33,783 bases of DNA from Chloroflexota bacterium (GCA_016190925.1 JACPPQ010000005.1:1-33783), one strand, 5' to 3'; positions 15,508 to 24,948 are shown, counted from the stretch's first letter. The notes: generated by a model from the sequence alone, not told the origin. Program-made: numbers and translations.

Positions 15508-16842
15508 GTGAAAGTAACCAAGGATAAAGTCGAAAACAGCGAGGCATTTTTAACCATCGAGGCAGAGCCCACGGAGGTGGAAGAATCACTGGAAAAGGCA
15601 TACCATTCACTGGTAAAGAGGTCGAATGTTCCCGGCTTCCGCAAGGGCAAGGCGCCTCGGCCAGTGCTGGAGCGCCATCTGGGGAAAGAGCGCGTCTTTG
15701 ACGAGGCGCTGGACCACCTTTTCCCCGTGGTCTATAAGAAGGCTATCGATGAGCAGCAACTCAAGGCAGTGGCCCATCCCGAAGTGAAGGTAGAGAGCAA
15801 GGAGCCGGTGGTATTCAAAGTCACCGTGCCTCTGGTGCCGTCCGTAGAACTCGGCGATTATCGCGGTATCCGGATTGAAGAGAAGCCCGTGGAACTGAAG
15901 GACGAACAAATCGATGTTGCCATCGATAACCTTCGCCACCAGCGTGCCACATGGGAGCCGGTGGAGCGCGGCGTAGAGTATAATGACATGATTATCCTCG
16001 ACGTGGAGAGCAAGATAGGCGAGGAACCCTTTCTGAACCGGAAGGGCTTTCAATACCAGGCCATGCTCGATTCGAAGTTTCCAACAACCGGCTTTGCCGA
16101 ACAGTTGCTGGGCATGAAAGCAGGAGAGGAAAAGGAGTTCACGCTTGCATTCCCCGCGGACTACAGCGTGGAGAGCATGCGCGGCAAGGAGGCCTCGTAC
16201 AAAGTCAAAACGGTCGAGGTAAAGAGGGAAGTCCTGCCAGAGCTGAATGATGACTTCGCCAAGCAGGTGGACGCGAAGTTCGAAACGGTGGACGCGCTGA
16301 AGAAGGAAGTCACCGATAGTTTGAAGTCCCAGCTAGAAGAGAAGGCAAGGCAGGAATATGAGGAGCAAACGATAGATGCTGCGGTTGCGGTTTCCAAGGT
16401 TGAGTTTCCGCATGTGATGGTGGAAGCAGAGGTCGACCGGATAATGCGGGAGCAGATGGAGCGCAACCGGATGAAACCCGCCGATTTTATGGAGTATCTT
16501 GCCAGGGCTAACAAGACACTCGAGAGCTATCATGAGGAGCTGCACCCGGCGGCTGAAAAGATGCTCGTAAGGTCGCTGGTCCTGGGCAAGATTCTCGATA
16601 CGGAGAAGATTGAAGTCCTGGACTCCGATGTTGATGCGGAGATTGGAAAGGTAGTAAGCCGTCTCAAGGAGCCAAAGGAGGCAGAAAGACTCCGGATGTT
16701 CCTGAACAGCAATGGGTCCCGCCAGCAAATCAGGGAACGTCTTCTGACACGAAAGACTGTTCAATACGTGGTGGACATAGCTAAAGGCTCAGGTGTTTCG
16801 GTTGAAACAAAGAGTGAAAAGGAGGTCAAGAAAAATGATTAA
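15508..16842 (+). CDS. tig: Trigger factor chaperone
   Basis: 444 residues starting at GTG 15508 with GGAGG just upstream. The N-terminal ribosome-binding domain has the signature GFRKGKAPR near residue 42. The FKBP-like peptidyl-prolyl isomerase domain lies around 150-230 and the helical substrate-binding C-terminal domain around 245-435. Trigger factor binds the ribosome exit tunnel (L23/L29 region) and holds nascent chains. The stop overlaps the clpP start by eight bases, so the two genes are translationally coupled, as in the common tig-clpP-clpX operons; here no clpX follows. Confidence 0.95.
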   Translation: MKVTKDKVENSEAFLTIEAEPTEVEESLEKAYHSLVKRSNVPGFRKGKAPRPVLERHLGKERVFDEALDHLFPVVYKKAIDEQQLKAVAHPEVKVESKEPVVFKVTVPLVPSVELGDYRGIRIEEKPVELKDEQIDVAIDNLRHQRATWEPVERGVEYNDMIILDVESKIGEEPFLNRKGFQYQAMLDSKFPTTGFAEQLLGMKAGEEKEFTLAFPADYSVESMRGKEASYKVKTVEVKREVLPELNDDFAKQVDAKFETVDALKKEVTDSLKSQLEEKARQEYEEQTIDAAVAVSKVEFPHVMVEAEVDRIMREQMERNRMKPADFMEYLARANKTLESYHEELHPAAEKMLVRSLVLGKILDTEKIEVLDSDVDAEIGKVVSRLKEPKEAERLRMFLNSNGSRQQIRERLLTRKTVQYVVDIAKGSGVSVETKSEKEVKKND

Positions 16843-17437
16843 CCCATCGAATGTTATTCCAATGGTAATCGAAAGCAGCGCCAGGGGGGAGCGCGCCTTC
16901 GACATATACTCGCTTTTGCTGCGAGAGCGTATCGTCATGCTGGGAATGCCTATTAACGACCAGGTAGCCAATGTTATCATAGCGCAGCTTCTCTTCCTGG
17001 ACCGGGAAGACCCGGATAAGGATATCAGTCTGTATATCAATAGCCCGGGCGGTGTTATCAGCTCCGGTCTGGCTATCTACGATACCATGAAGCTTATCCG
17101 TCCTGACGTCTCTACCATCTGCATCGGTATGGCGGCCAGCATGGCCACCGTCCTGCTCTGCGCGGGGGCCAAGGGAAAGCGCTATGCCCTGCCCAATGCT
17201 ACCATACACATGCACCAGGCGGTGGGTGGCGCCCAGGGACAGGCGTCCGATATAGCCATCGCTGCCCGCGAGATTATGCGCTTGCAGGACATCATTCGCG
17301 ATATCCTGACCAAGAGCACCGGCCAGCCGCTGGAGAAGATAATTCATGATACCGACCGCGACTTCTACCTGAATGCGCAGCAGGCGGTAGAGTACGGCCT
17401 GGTGGATGAACTCCTGAAGAAGCCGGAGAAGAAGTAG
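16835..17437 (+). CDS. clpP: ATP-dependent Clp protease proteolytic subunit
   Basis: 200 residues. The catalytic triad is visible: Ser102 in GMAASMA, His127 in MHQAVGG and Asp176 in HDTDRDF. The ATG at 16835 lies eight bases before the end of tig, with GGAGG nine bases upstream. An in-frame extension into tig is rejected. ClpP forms the barrel protease fed by ClpX/ClpA-type unfoldases; clpX is not adjacent, which may reflect the genome or the recombination scar just downstream. A strong terminator follows. Confidence 0.96.
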   Translation: MINPSNVIPMVIESSARGERAFDIYSLLLRERIVMLGMPINDQVANVIIAQLLFLDREDPDKDISLYINSPGGVISSGLAIYDTMKLIRPDVSTICIGMAASMATVLLCAGAKGKRYALPNATIHMHQAVGGAQGQASDIAIAAREIMRLQDIIRDILTKSTGQPLEKIIHDTDRDFYLNAQQAVEYGLVDELLKKPEKK

Positions 17438-17465
17438 ACAGAAGGGGCTAAATTTTCGTAGCTGT

Positions 17466-17514
17466 AACCCCACCTTCCGGGCGGATGCTTTTGGGGGGTG
17501 GGGTTCTTGTTTTT
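17466..17514 (+). terminator. Rho-independent terminator of tig-clpP
   Basis: AACCCCACC (17466-17474) pairs with GGTGGGGTT (17497-17505), a perfect 9-bp stem, followed by CTTGTTTTT. It lies 28 bases past the clpP stop. Confidence 0.75.
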
Positions 17515-17543
17515 GGCTTATGGCGGGTTCGAATACAGAAAGT

Positions 17544-17571
17544 CAGCGTTCGAATCCCCCCGGCTCCACCA
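17544..17571 (+). other. Truncated tmRNA/tRNA 3' end (attachment-site-like remnant)
   Basis: GTTCGAATC at 17548-17556 is a T-loop, CCCCC the 3' T-stem strand, CGGCTCC an acceptor strand, then A and CCA at 17569-17571. The 5' T-stem strand does not match (cagcg instead of five G), and there is no anticodon arm or 5' acceptor upstream, so only the 3' end survives. The acceptor strand would pair with GGGGCTG, the usual 5' end of tmRNA, allowing wobbles; a tRNA starting GGAGCCG is an alternative. Another T-arm-like piece (GCGGGTTCGAATAC) lies just before, at 17523-17536. Such fragments are typical att-site traces of integrated elements. Confidence 0.55.
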
Positions 17572-17589
17572 AAGGGGACGATACCTAGA

Positions 17590-17614
17590 ACTCTTCCACA
17601 TGGGAGAGTCTTTT
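17590..17614 (+). terminator. Terminator after the tmRNA/tRNA-like fragment
   Basis: ACTCTTCC (17590-17597) pairs with GGGAGAGT (17602-17609), 8 bp with one G-U and a four-base loop, then CTTTTC. It lies 18 bases past the CCA on the same strand, as expected for a stable RNA gene terminator. This supports the idea that the fragment is a real RNA gene end. Confidence 0.5.
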
Positions 17615-17676
17615 CAATAACTTTTCCATGGCCTTCGTTTGTAACTGAAAACAGTCTCAGTACAAAGACGGGGGAT

Positions 17677-20484
17677 CTAGCCGCCTAAGCCTAGCTGCCC
17701 AACAACGTTCCTTATGTATTTGACAGCATTTCTCAGATCGGTTTCTCCCCTCGCAGCCTTGTCATGACCACCGCTAGCTGTCCTGACAAGGATATCGCGT
17801 AACTCCTTACTAGACCCTGGGATTCTGCTTTCGATGATGTTGTCCACGCCACTTGACCACATGTACTCTGCGGTCTGATCCTGCCAGCTTCTCGGATCGA
17901 ATGTATCGGGTCCGAATTTTATTTGCGCCAAGAGATAGAGCCTTTCTAATGCCAGTCTGACCAATATCCAAGATGGCTCAAGGTGGCCTTCCTCTGCCTC
18001 TTTCTCAGCACGTCTTAAGCGTTCGGATATTCTCCTGTTGCCCTCTTCAACGCTACAGCCTTTCCTTTTATTGAGCACTACCCTCAAAGTGACATATTCA
18101 GACTCTGGACGGTCACGATGGTAATAGCTTACGTCCTTTGCGAACGTATCATTGTGGGTCAGGACAATGACCTGAAAACCCTCCGACAAAACATGGTTAA
18201 GGACGTCCTTTGCGAAGGTCTTGAAATGCTCTTCATCCATTGACTGGACTGGGTCGTCGAATATCAACATCCTATGACCCAACAATTTCGACCGAGTGAC
18301 GAACGCAGCGATACCCAGAGCATTCACCTGAGATTCGCTGAAGACGCGTAGGGCGTCGACCTCTTTTTTATTATCGCCGTCGTCCAACTGTGCCTTTACT
18401 TCTATCTCGACAGGGAAACCCTTCCCTCGAGGTTCAGGGATATGCAGTTGGCTAAAAGATGAATATTGGTCCGATCTCAACGCAGTCCATACCATCCCGA
18501 TCCCATCATTGAATGATACTCGTCTAGCTTCCAGAAAATGTTTCCGGTATGCTATCAGTGCCTCACGCATAGTTTCAAGGTCGCTCTGGGCTGATTTCTT
18601 GCTGTACTCCCAGTTCAAATCGTCCGCCAAGCCTGAGCAATTTTCTGAACACACCAACCATGTCTCACGCACGCGGTACTTGGGGTCTACCCTCGCCACC
18701 GCACTTGCAGCAGCTTCTACTTTGATCACAGCCTCCCTGTACTTGTGGAAAGTGGGAGAGACCTTATCCAACTCCTTTATGGCCTTATCATATTCTGTCA
18801 TGTACTCTTCACATTTAGTTGCGTCATCAGGCAACGGTTGCGGTGTCCTAGCGATACCCCGAACATACGTAAGATTTGCGCCGAACGTCGCACTCTCTTG
18901 ATTTCGGAGTTTGCGCAAATCAGCGACAGCTGATTTGAGGTCTTCCCCCGCGCCTTGCAGGGCATCCTGCCATTCCTTATCGGAAGGAACTCTTGGTAAG
19001 GACTCATCCCAGTCTTTTGTGATCTGTGCGGCAAGTTCAGCAAGCTTGTCAAATTTTTCTTGCAATGATCTCCTTGCCGACTTCTCCGCTTCCTGAATCG
19101 GCGCCCATCCTAAGATCTCTTTGACCCGCGCTACCGTCAGAGTATTTATGTCCTTGTATTCGCATACTGGACAAATCTGATCCTTCGCTCCGGTCTGGAC
19201 TAATCCATTCTCGCCCAGCTGACTTAGAATGTTTGAAATTACCATGTGTTCTTTGCCAACCGCAACGGCTGCCGCTTTAGCCGGGCCGTAAATTACCCAA
19301 GCTTCTCTAATCTCTTTGAAGACGCTATTGACCTGCAAGGAATGGTCGATGCCAGCTTGTGCCTCTAATACTCTGCGAGGCCGTAGTTTAGCGAGAAGCG
19401 GGAATGTCTTCTGTTTGGCCTTTTCCTGTTCTTGTTGGAAAACAACCCGAATGCCATCGAAATCTTGAATCTCCTTGGTCACCTCCGCAACTTCGAGTCG
19501 CGCAACCCTTGCTAGAACCTCCTTTGCCCTAGTGCCGAGATCTCCCTCCTTCTTTTGGTACAGTTGGGCGCAGGCCTTTTTAGATGAATCGGCCTCCAAT
19601 GTTCCCTCAAGAGCCGATAATTCCTTGAGAGCCTTGCTCCCGGAAGGGCTATCGAACTCCTTAATCCGAGCCGGACCTATCACCGCCTTTCCGATAAGGG
19701 AAGTTAACTCATCCAGTTTTAGCAGGCGCTCGAAGTACCCTCGCCGCTCGCGGGGATTGCTTTGCACAAAATCTCGCAGTGTGTGCTGCATTAACAATGG
19801 AGGCTCCGAAGCGAAGAGCTGGTCAAGCTCCTTGGACTCCTCTTCTTTACTAAGCTCCGTACCGTTCTTTAATAAGACGGAGTCGCATTTTGATTCGATA
19901 GTGGCACCGTAGTCTGACTTCAATACTCGGCGCAAACAAGACTGCTTTGTCTTTTCTTTACTACTTGACAAGAAAATAGCCTCAACCCAAGTCTGGTCAC
20001 CATCGGGGCGAAATTCGTTCGTAATACAATTTTCAAGTTCCCTCGCGCTGCCCAAATCATGGCATTCCCGGCGAGAAAGCCGACCCGTGAACAGCCACTC
20101 CAAAGCCTCAGCTAAGCTGGTTTTCCCAGAGCTATTTCGGCCTTCGAATACGACCAGATTCGCATCGACATTGATGGGCTCTGGAATATCTCTGAAGCCT
20201 CTGAAATAGTGGGGTTCTATTGATTTCAAACGTACTGATTCTCCCAAAGTCCCTTCAACAATGTCGGGGAACTCTTTGTGAACCACGATCTTGTCATCAG
20301 GTCCGATCGTATGACCGCAATACTTGGTTGCACGCTCAACAAACCAAGAGTCGATCCAGGAATCATCCTCGGAACGGCTTCCAGGGTAGGCTGATGCAAA
20401 GCCGCCTAAGGCGCCAGGAACATTTGCCAGGATAGATAGAACTTCATCCCCAGTGGGATGGACATTCTCGGCTTTCGAGTCCAT
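17677..20484 (-). CDS. SMC/Rad50-like AAA ATPase with CxxC hook (defence operon gene 11)
   Basis: 935 residues. An N-terminal extension of about 85 residues precedes an ABC-type head: FRGF then GRNSSGKTS (Walker A, 115-123). A long coiled-coil-like charged region has one CPVC (438-441) that could form a zinc hook by dimerising. The second head half has FSESQ (715-719, signature-like), MLIFDDPVQSMDEEH (Walker B and D-loop, 739-752) and VIVLTHND. About 155 further residues form an unassigned C-terminal domain. It resembles RecF/SMC-type ATPases of defence islands that act on DNA ends. It starts at ATG 20484 behind AAAGGAGG and lies 32 bases after the DndB-like gene, last in the operon. Its exact role is unknown. 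Confidence 0.85.
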   Translation of the reverse strand: MDSKAENVHPTGDEVLSILANVPGALGGFASAYPGSRSEDDSWIDSWFVERATKYCGHTIGPDDKIVVHKEFPDIVEGTLGESVRLKSIEPHYFRGFRDIPEPINVDANLVVFEGRNSSGKTSLAEALEWLFTGRLSRRECHDLGSARELENCITNEFRPDGDQTWVEAIFLSSSKEKTKQSCLRRVLKSDYGATIESKCDSVLLKNGTELSKEEESKELDQLFASEPPLLMQHTLRDFVQSNPRERRGYFERLLKLDELTSLIGKAVIGPARIKEFDSPSGSKALKELSALEGTLEADSSKKACAQLYQKKEGDLGTRAKEVLARVARLEVAEVTKEIQDFDGIRVVFQQEQEKAKQKTFPLLAKLRPRRVLEAQAGIDHSLQVNSVFKEIREAWVIYGPAKAAAVAVGKEHMVISNILSQLGENGLVQTGAKDQICPVCEYKDINTLTVARVKEILGWAPIQEAEKSARRSLQEKFDKLAELAAQITKDWDESLPRVPSDKEWQDALQGAGEDLKSAVADLRKLRNQESATFGANLTYVRGIARTPQPLPDDATKCEEYMTEYDKAIKELDKVSPTFHKYREAVIKVEAAASAVARVDPKYRVRETWLVCSENCSGLADDLNWEYSKKSAQSDLETMREALIAYRKHFLEARRVSFNDGIGMVWTALRSDQYSSFSQLHIPEPRGKGFPVEIEVKAQLDDGDNKKEVDALRVFSESQVNALGIAAFVTRSKLLGHRMLIFDDPVQSMDEEHFKTFAKDVLNHVLSEGFQVIVLTHNDTFAKDVSYYHRDRPESEYVTLRVVLNKRKGCSVEEGNRRISERLRRAEKEAEEGHLEPSWILVRLALERLYLLAQIKFGPDTFDPRSWQDQTAEYMWSSGVDNIIESRIPGSSKELRDILVRTASGGHDKAARGETDLRNAVKYIRNVVGQLGLGG

Positions 20485-20516
20485 TGGGCGCCTCCTTTTG
20501 CCAGGCTGCGGGAACC

Positions 20517-21782
20517 TTATGTGATTCTCTTCGGTAGATCCACTTCGGCAATAGTGCGGTTGAGAGCGCTTGCATATCGTTCCTTTAGCACCACAACACT
20601 AGTCCTGAGCCTAGCCAAATCAATTCCCAGCATGTATAGCAACAACAAGGTTGCTGTCCGCTGATTTTCTTTTCGCGTGATCATGACGTTTGCAGTTGGC
20701 TCCCATAGGACTCCGACCCAAGGTTCTGAGGCAAGGTCAATGGGAAGCCGGGCGAATTTCGGTATCCAAGTCGACAACGTCCCCTCGAGTTGAGTCGCCA
20801 TTCGTACAGCCCTAACAAAGGACAAAAGCCCAATGGTTCGAAATAACAAGTGACCCCCACCTTTATGCCTGTACTTCCCGGCGATCAAATCCTCGCTTAC
20901 GCTGTCTTGCACTTCTGCTAAAGGCGGAAAATTCTTCACTATCAAATTCCAGAACTCGGTAGCCTTTCCATATAGACCTGCCAATCGAACATCAGTCGGC
21001 CTGAATCGTTTGAAATCCTTCCATTTACGGCCGCGATCCGTGGCTAGAATAATGTCGTTGGCCTCATAGAGTGTAGTGATATTTGTAAAACACTTTTTAT
21101 CGGTAACCGGAATAGCTTTACCCTTCGACACGGAAATTCGGAACTCCTTGAATAAAGGGTACTCCTCCATCAATCTTCTTGTGACTATCGCGACAGCATC
21201 GTCCTCATCGAGGGCTATGATGTCCATCATGTCAACGGGTTTTGCATATCGGTTGAGTGTAGAGAATAGCCTTCTGGTCCGTTCAAGGCCAGCCTCTTGC
21301 CTCACGTCAGCCGCCAAGAAAATAGTGCAGACTTCCTCATCCGCGAGTCCAGGAACCGGCTCACCAGTCAGCGCATCCTTTATGCCCGCAACCCGATGTT
21401 GTCCATCTATAGCAAAAAGCTTCTCGCTACCAGCTAGTTTAAGCATCCCCAAGACTCCTTCCTGATAACTGGGAAGGTTTGATGGATCGAATTGATCTGA
21501 TTTTCCAACTGAGAGTTCATACCATTCAGGAGACCCACCATAGACACCAATAATTAGGGCATTGAAGAATCTCTGCGACTGTGTGCGTAGGTAGGTGGAA
21601 ATCTCTTTGGACCTATTTGTGACACGTCGTTGAATCAGCTCTCTCAGTCCCGTGTTCTTGTGAATTTCTTCAGCTAGGCTCACTCTATCAGCTACGTCTT
21701 TCATTCTAAGAAAACTTATGTAGTATACGTTATCCCCCATCGTAGCTCTGAGGGCTGGAACAAGCATTTCTGTAGCTGTCAT
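20517..21782 (-). CDS. DndB-like DGQHR-domain protein (defence operon gene 10)
   Basis: 421 residues. The family hallmark DGQHR is at 126-130 (LFAIDGQHRVAGI), followed by a ParB/Srx-like region with RLFSTLNRYAKPVD near 180 and a helical C-terminal half. DGQHR proteins include DndB, the DNA-binding regulator of phosphorothioation operons, and DpdB of the 7-deazaguanine system. DndB is thought to tune the modification system and bind its own promoter. Here it sits next to the DndD-like and PP-loop genes, so DndB-like is the better reading. Its ATG overlaps the GIY-YIG stop (ATGA), showing translational coupling. Confidence 0.85.
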   Translation of the reverse strand: MTATEMLVPALRATMGDNVYYISFLRMKDVADRVSLAEEIHKNTGLRELIQRRVTNRSKEISTYLRTQSQRFFNALIIGVYGGSPEWYELSVGKSDQFDPSNLPSYQEGVLGMLKLAGSEKLFAIDGQHRVAGIKDALTGEPVPGLADEEVCTIFLAADVRQEAGLERTRRLFSTLNRYAKPVDMMDIIALDEDDAVAIVTRRLMEEYPLFKEFRISVSKGKAIPVTDKKCFTNITTLYEANDIILATDRGRKWKDFKRFRPTDVRLAGLYGKATEFWNLIVKNFPPLAEVQDSVSEDLIAGKYRHKGGGHLLFRTIGLLSFVRAVRMATQLEGTLSTWIPKFARLPIDLASEPWVGVLWEPTANVMITRKENQRTATLLLLYMLGIDLARLRTSVVVLKERYASALNRTIAEVDLPKRIT

Positions 21783-22267
21783 CGAAGCGCCTCCACTATT
21801 GTCCGCACCCTAGCCGGCAATTGGTCATTACACGGTGGCACAAAGGCCGTGATTAATGCTTCTTCAATCTGAGTCAGTTGAGAAGGGTCGGTAACCACGA
21901 CGTAGCAGAAAGCGAGATTATTCGGGTATTTGTTCAGGAGTCGAACAACCCTTGGTCGACCAATCTCTCGGTTTTTCTCAGAAAGATAATCTTGAAAACG
22001 GCCACGAAGCGTGCCAGCAGTCTTTCCCACGTACATCAAATATGATGAGGAAGGATGATTAGCCAAAGAAGGTTGGACCACGAACGAATATATTCCAGGT
22101 GCTGCCGGAACGTTACCAACTTCACATGAAGCGAATTGGCAGGAGTGCCAGTCGAAAGGCCAATTGTGGTTTTCGGAATATTCCTTCCAAAGTCTTGGCC
22201 AGAGAAAGAAGGTGTGCTTGTGAGCACTCGCCTCGTCTTCTTGAGCTAAAATGTCTTGTACGGGCAA
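21779..22267 (-). CDS. GIY-YIG family nuclease (defence operon gene 9)
   Basis: 162 residues with a complete GIY-YIG set: PGIYSF (58-60), YVGKT (79-83), the catalytic Arg in LRGRF (about 90), the metal-binding Glu in IEEALI (135-136) and Asn in CNDQ (147). A short N-terminal piece (1-50, HTFFLWPRLWKEY) precedes the domain and may contact DNA or a partner. It would nick or cut DNA, so it is a candidate effector. GIY-YIG nucleases occur in restriction enzymes and homing endonucleases, but are not a usual part of Dnd or Pbe systems. It overlaps the DndB-like gene by four bases. Confidence 0.85.
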   Translation of the reverse strand: MPVQDILAQEDEASAHKHTFFLWPRLWKEYSENHNWPFDWHSCQFASCEVGNVPAAPGIYSFVVQPSLANHPSSSYLMYVGKTAGTLRGRFQDYLSEKNREIGRPRVVRLLNKYPNNLAFCYVVVTDPSQLTQIEEALITAFVPPCNDQLPARVRTIVEALR

Positions 22268-22288
22268 TGTCCTCTCCGTTTTCGTTGA

Positions 22289-22744
22289 CTAGTTAGGTTC
22301 CGGAAGTAAACCGATAATAGAATCAGTTAAGTTCCATATTGGTTTTGCAGTGCCATCATTTAACATTTCTACTACCTCTGGCAATCCAACTGCAGCCAGA
22401 TTGTTTGCCAAGTCAATGATTCCTGCTGGATTTTCTAGTATCCAGGGATTGGTGCTATCAGCTATGGCAAGAAGTTCCAGGAGCTCGATTCTGTACGGAT
22501 CTCGTGATAGAATTTCTCCAGTTATGAAGCGATGGGAGTTCTTGACCTTTGGCCCTTTACCCCTACGTGCTCCAACACACACAGCAAAAAACCAGATATC
22601 GATGTAACGGTCGAATGGACTATCGTCTGGCGATGGCTTTGCTCCTCCACTAGGCTGAGTTTGACAGAAGCGTTCTACTTCAGGACGCAACGTCTCCGGA
22701 ATCTCAAGGTCCAAATTCTGAAATGGATTAGTTATATATGACAT
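22289..22744 (-). CDS. Dnd-associated accessory-like protein (defence operon gene 8)
   Basis: 151 residues, mostly helical. The central pattern DRYIDIWFFAVCVGARRGKGPKV and the following LLELLAIADS and LANNLAAVGL recall the small family called 'dnd system-associated protein 4', which has an analogous 'FAAALGYKKGRR' helix. The match is from memory and weak. No catalytic motif is seen. It is not obviously DndE, whose conserved features I do not find. It lies 23 bases after the DndD-like gene and 22 bases before the GIY-YIG gene. Confidence 0.55.
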   Translation of the reverse strand: MSYITNPFQNLDLEIPETLRPEVERFCQTQPSGGAKPSPDDSPFDRYIDIWFFAVCVGARRGKGPKVKNSHRFITGEILSRDPYRIELLELLAIADSTNPWILENPAGIIDLANNLAAVGLPEVVEMLNDGTAKPIWNLTDSIIGLLPEPN

Positions 22745-22766
22745 ATAATACCCTCCGCGTAAAGAA

Positions 22767-24905
22767 CTAATTGCGCTGCGTCAGCCGGGCATTCTTTCCA
22801 TCTCCAATCCGCTCGCAAACATCACAATATTGACGATGGTTACAATCGCAAAGAAGAGCTTGCATATTCGCCGTGGATGTATTGTTGACTAGTTGTTTTG
22901 GATAATGAGCTGAGTTACTGAGGGTGAAAACCTTGCCAGCATAGAGGTCGATGATGTCTTCACATCCCGAAATTTCATCCCGGGTTAGAAATAGAATAAG
23001 TTGAGCAGTGTGGCTGACTGCCGTTCGAAGTACCGACTGTTTCACGATTCCGCTCATCATGCCCAATGGAGTATCAATGATATTGGGTGCCTTAACTCCG
23101 CTTACTTCTGTTAGAGCTAAGATGAAAGCCAGGGTCAACGCTCTACGGGAAGCTCCATTAAGGTCTAGGTCGGTATCTAGAAGTCTATCTTGTGGACCGT
23201 ACACCACAATGTCATAAGCCTCTGAAATATCAGCTTTCCGAATTATGGAATTCTCAGGGTCCGCTTGAATCATGCTCAAGAAATAATCATTCATGGCGTT
23301 ACAAACCCGCGGTACCTCGCTATCTTCAATCGATTTGTAGGAGGCCGCCAAAACATCAGCAATGTCAGTAGCTGCATCAAGTCGGCAGGCTACTTTTTTG
23401 AACCGTTTTTGTTGAGTCGTGAGAACTTTCCATTCTTCATTGGCGTTCTTTTTTTCTCGGATGAGTCTTTCTCTATCTGACAGTCGTATACCATGTTCGC
23501 GGGTCAATTCCTCTTTGTGCTCTAGCCGGGCTCTTTTCTGTTCCCTTAAGAAGCCAATGTCAGTTTCGGGGAGTTCATTGATCTTTGACTCAATCGTTTT
23601 CAATTCGCTTTCTAGATCAGCGATTTGTTTGTCAAAGTCGTTTCTCCGCTGAATTATCGCATTTGCTAGATTCCCCCAATCTCCACTCGGAGTGCTCACT
23701 TGCAATAACTTCTGATTTGCAATAAGCCTGAGGTCGGTGAGTCTGTCGTCGACCACAGAAGCCGCCTCTTGCTGAACAATTAGATCCTGAACATGTTGGT
23801 AATGTACGCTCCCGGGTTCTAATACCTCTCCACATATACATTCCCGCATTTCCAACCTTTCACGAAGAACGGGTATTGCTGTCCTCGGAATTCGGCCTTT
23901 TGCCTTGAGGTCGTTCAATATCTTACTAGCTTTGGCAATGTGATCCTTTAGAAGGAACTGTCCCAAAGGTTCAACTTTGAATAATTCGCCGTGTTCCCGG
24001 CGAAGCGCTTCAAGTCGAGTTCTTGCCGATGATAGCTGACTCTGTTTGAGCTGTTTTTGTTTGACTAACTCCTCTCGATTGCCTCTTTCAAGAGCCCGCT
24101 CTAATTTCTGCTCAATCATCTGAACATCTACGTTAACCTGCTTCAGTTCTCCATCGATCTCGGATAACCTCTTGTTGTTTTCAGCTTCTTTTTCTTCGAG
24201 CCTCCGCATCTTTTCTTGAAGTGCGTTCAGTTCGTCGGCGCCGGAGAACTGCTTCACCTCGCCGCGGATTTCTACCGCGCTTTTCTTAACGTGACTCAGA
24301 GCGTTTTCAAGAAGTTCAAAGCCAAGCATATCTCTTATCGCTTTTCGAACCATTTTCCTTTTTTCCCCTGTCGGGACCTCAGAAGTTATGAAGCTCAATG
24401 CGCGGTCACCATCAGTAAAAAATAGGTCTTTCAGATTACTCCCCATGATCTGCCTAACGAAAAGTTCACCAGACTTTTCAGGGGTGTATCCGCTCTGGTC
24501 CTTCTTGAATAGTTGGAACGAGTCCTCGTTCCTTTTCCAAGAAGATGGGCCTCGAATCATCTCGGTCGCAGTTCTTCGCACCAAGTACTCGTCCGTAGAT
24601 TGAATCCAACCGCCCTTTCCGTCAGGTCTCTCAAATGTATGTTCAAATTCCAATTCGCCAACTATTTCTGCGGCTTTCGATGCAGATGTGTCCCAGTCGA
24701 TAGGAATTATCCTATAGCTGGCTCCACGCGTTGGCAGCCCCTCTTCACCGAATAGAGTCCATTGGAGGGCATTCAAGATAGTGGTCTTGCCGGTTTCGTT
24801 CTCAGCTCGAATGACAGTCAATGGACTCTTGCTATCAGTCGAAAATTCCAATTCCAAATCCCGTAACAGACGAAAGTTAGTAAAACTTGCTCTTCGAAAT
24901 CTCAT
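22767..24905 (-). CDS. DndD-like SMC-type ATPase (defence operon gene 7)
   Basis: 712 residues. Walker A is AENETGKTT (34-42), the coiled coil spans about 220-500 and a CICG half-hook is at 356-359. The signature-like LNGASRRAL is at 582-590 and Walker B is APNIIDTPLGMMSG (606-619). The 'IDTPLG' wording and the CICG hook are characteristic of DndD, the ATPase that partners DndC in phosphorothioation. An extra C-terminal Cys/His cluster (CDCNH at 686-690, C694 and C697 in YCDVC) could bind zinc; I do not know it from DndD. The start at ATG 24905 has GGAGG upstream. Confidence 0.88.
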   Translation of the reverse strand: MRFRRASFTNFRLLRDLELEFSTDSKSPLTVIRAENETGKTTILNALQWTLFGEEGLPTRGASYRIIPIDWDTSASKAAEIVGELEFEHTFERPDGKGGWIQSTDEYLVRRTATEMIRGPSSWKRNEDSFQLFKKDQSGYTPEKSGELFVRQIMGSNLKDLFFTDGDRALSFITSEVPTGEKRKMVRKAIRDMLGFELLENALSHVKKSAVEIRGEVKQFSGADELNALQEKMRRLEEKEAENNKRLSEIDGELKQVNVDVQMIEQKLERALERGNREELVKQKQLKQSQLSSARTRLEALRREHGELFKVEPLGQFLLKDHIAKASKILNDLKAKGRIPRTAIPVLRERLEMRECICGEVLEPGSVHYQHVQDLIVQQEAASVVDDRLTDLRLIANQKLLQVSTPSGDWGNLANAIIQRRNDFDKQIADLESELKTIESKINELPETDIGFLREQKRARLEHKEELTREHGIRLSDRERLIREKKNANEEWKVLTTQQKRFKKVACRLDAATDIADVLAASYKSIEDSEVPRVCNAMNDYFLSMIQADPENSIIRKADISEAYDIVVYGPQDRLLDTDLDLNGASRRALTLAFILALTEVSGVKAPNIIDTPLGMMSGIVKQSVLRTAVSHTAQLILFLTRDEISGCEDIIDLYAGKVFTLSNSAHYPKQLVNNTSTANMQALLCDCNHRQYCDVCERIGDGKNARLTQRN

Positions 24906-24948
24906 CTTCTCAACCTCCGAGTGCTTATCCTTGGAAGGTACTTACCCT

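Noticed and set aside
17523-17571. An intact tRNA or tmRNA gene
   Set aside because: Only the T-loop, acceptor strand and CCA can be recognised; the 5' T-stem does not pair and no anticodon arm or 5' acceptor is seen.
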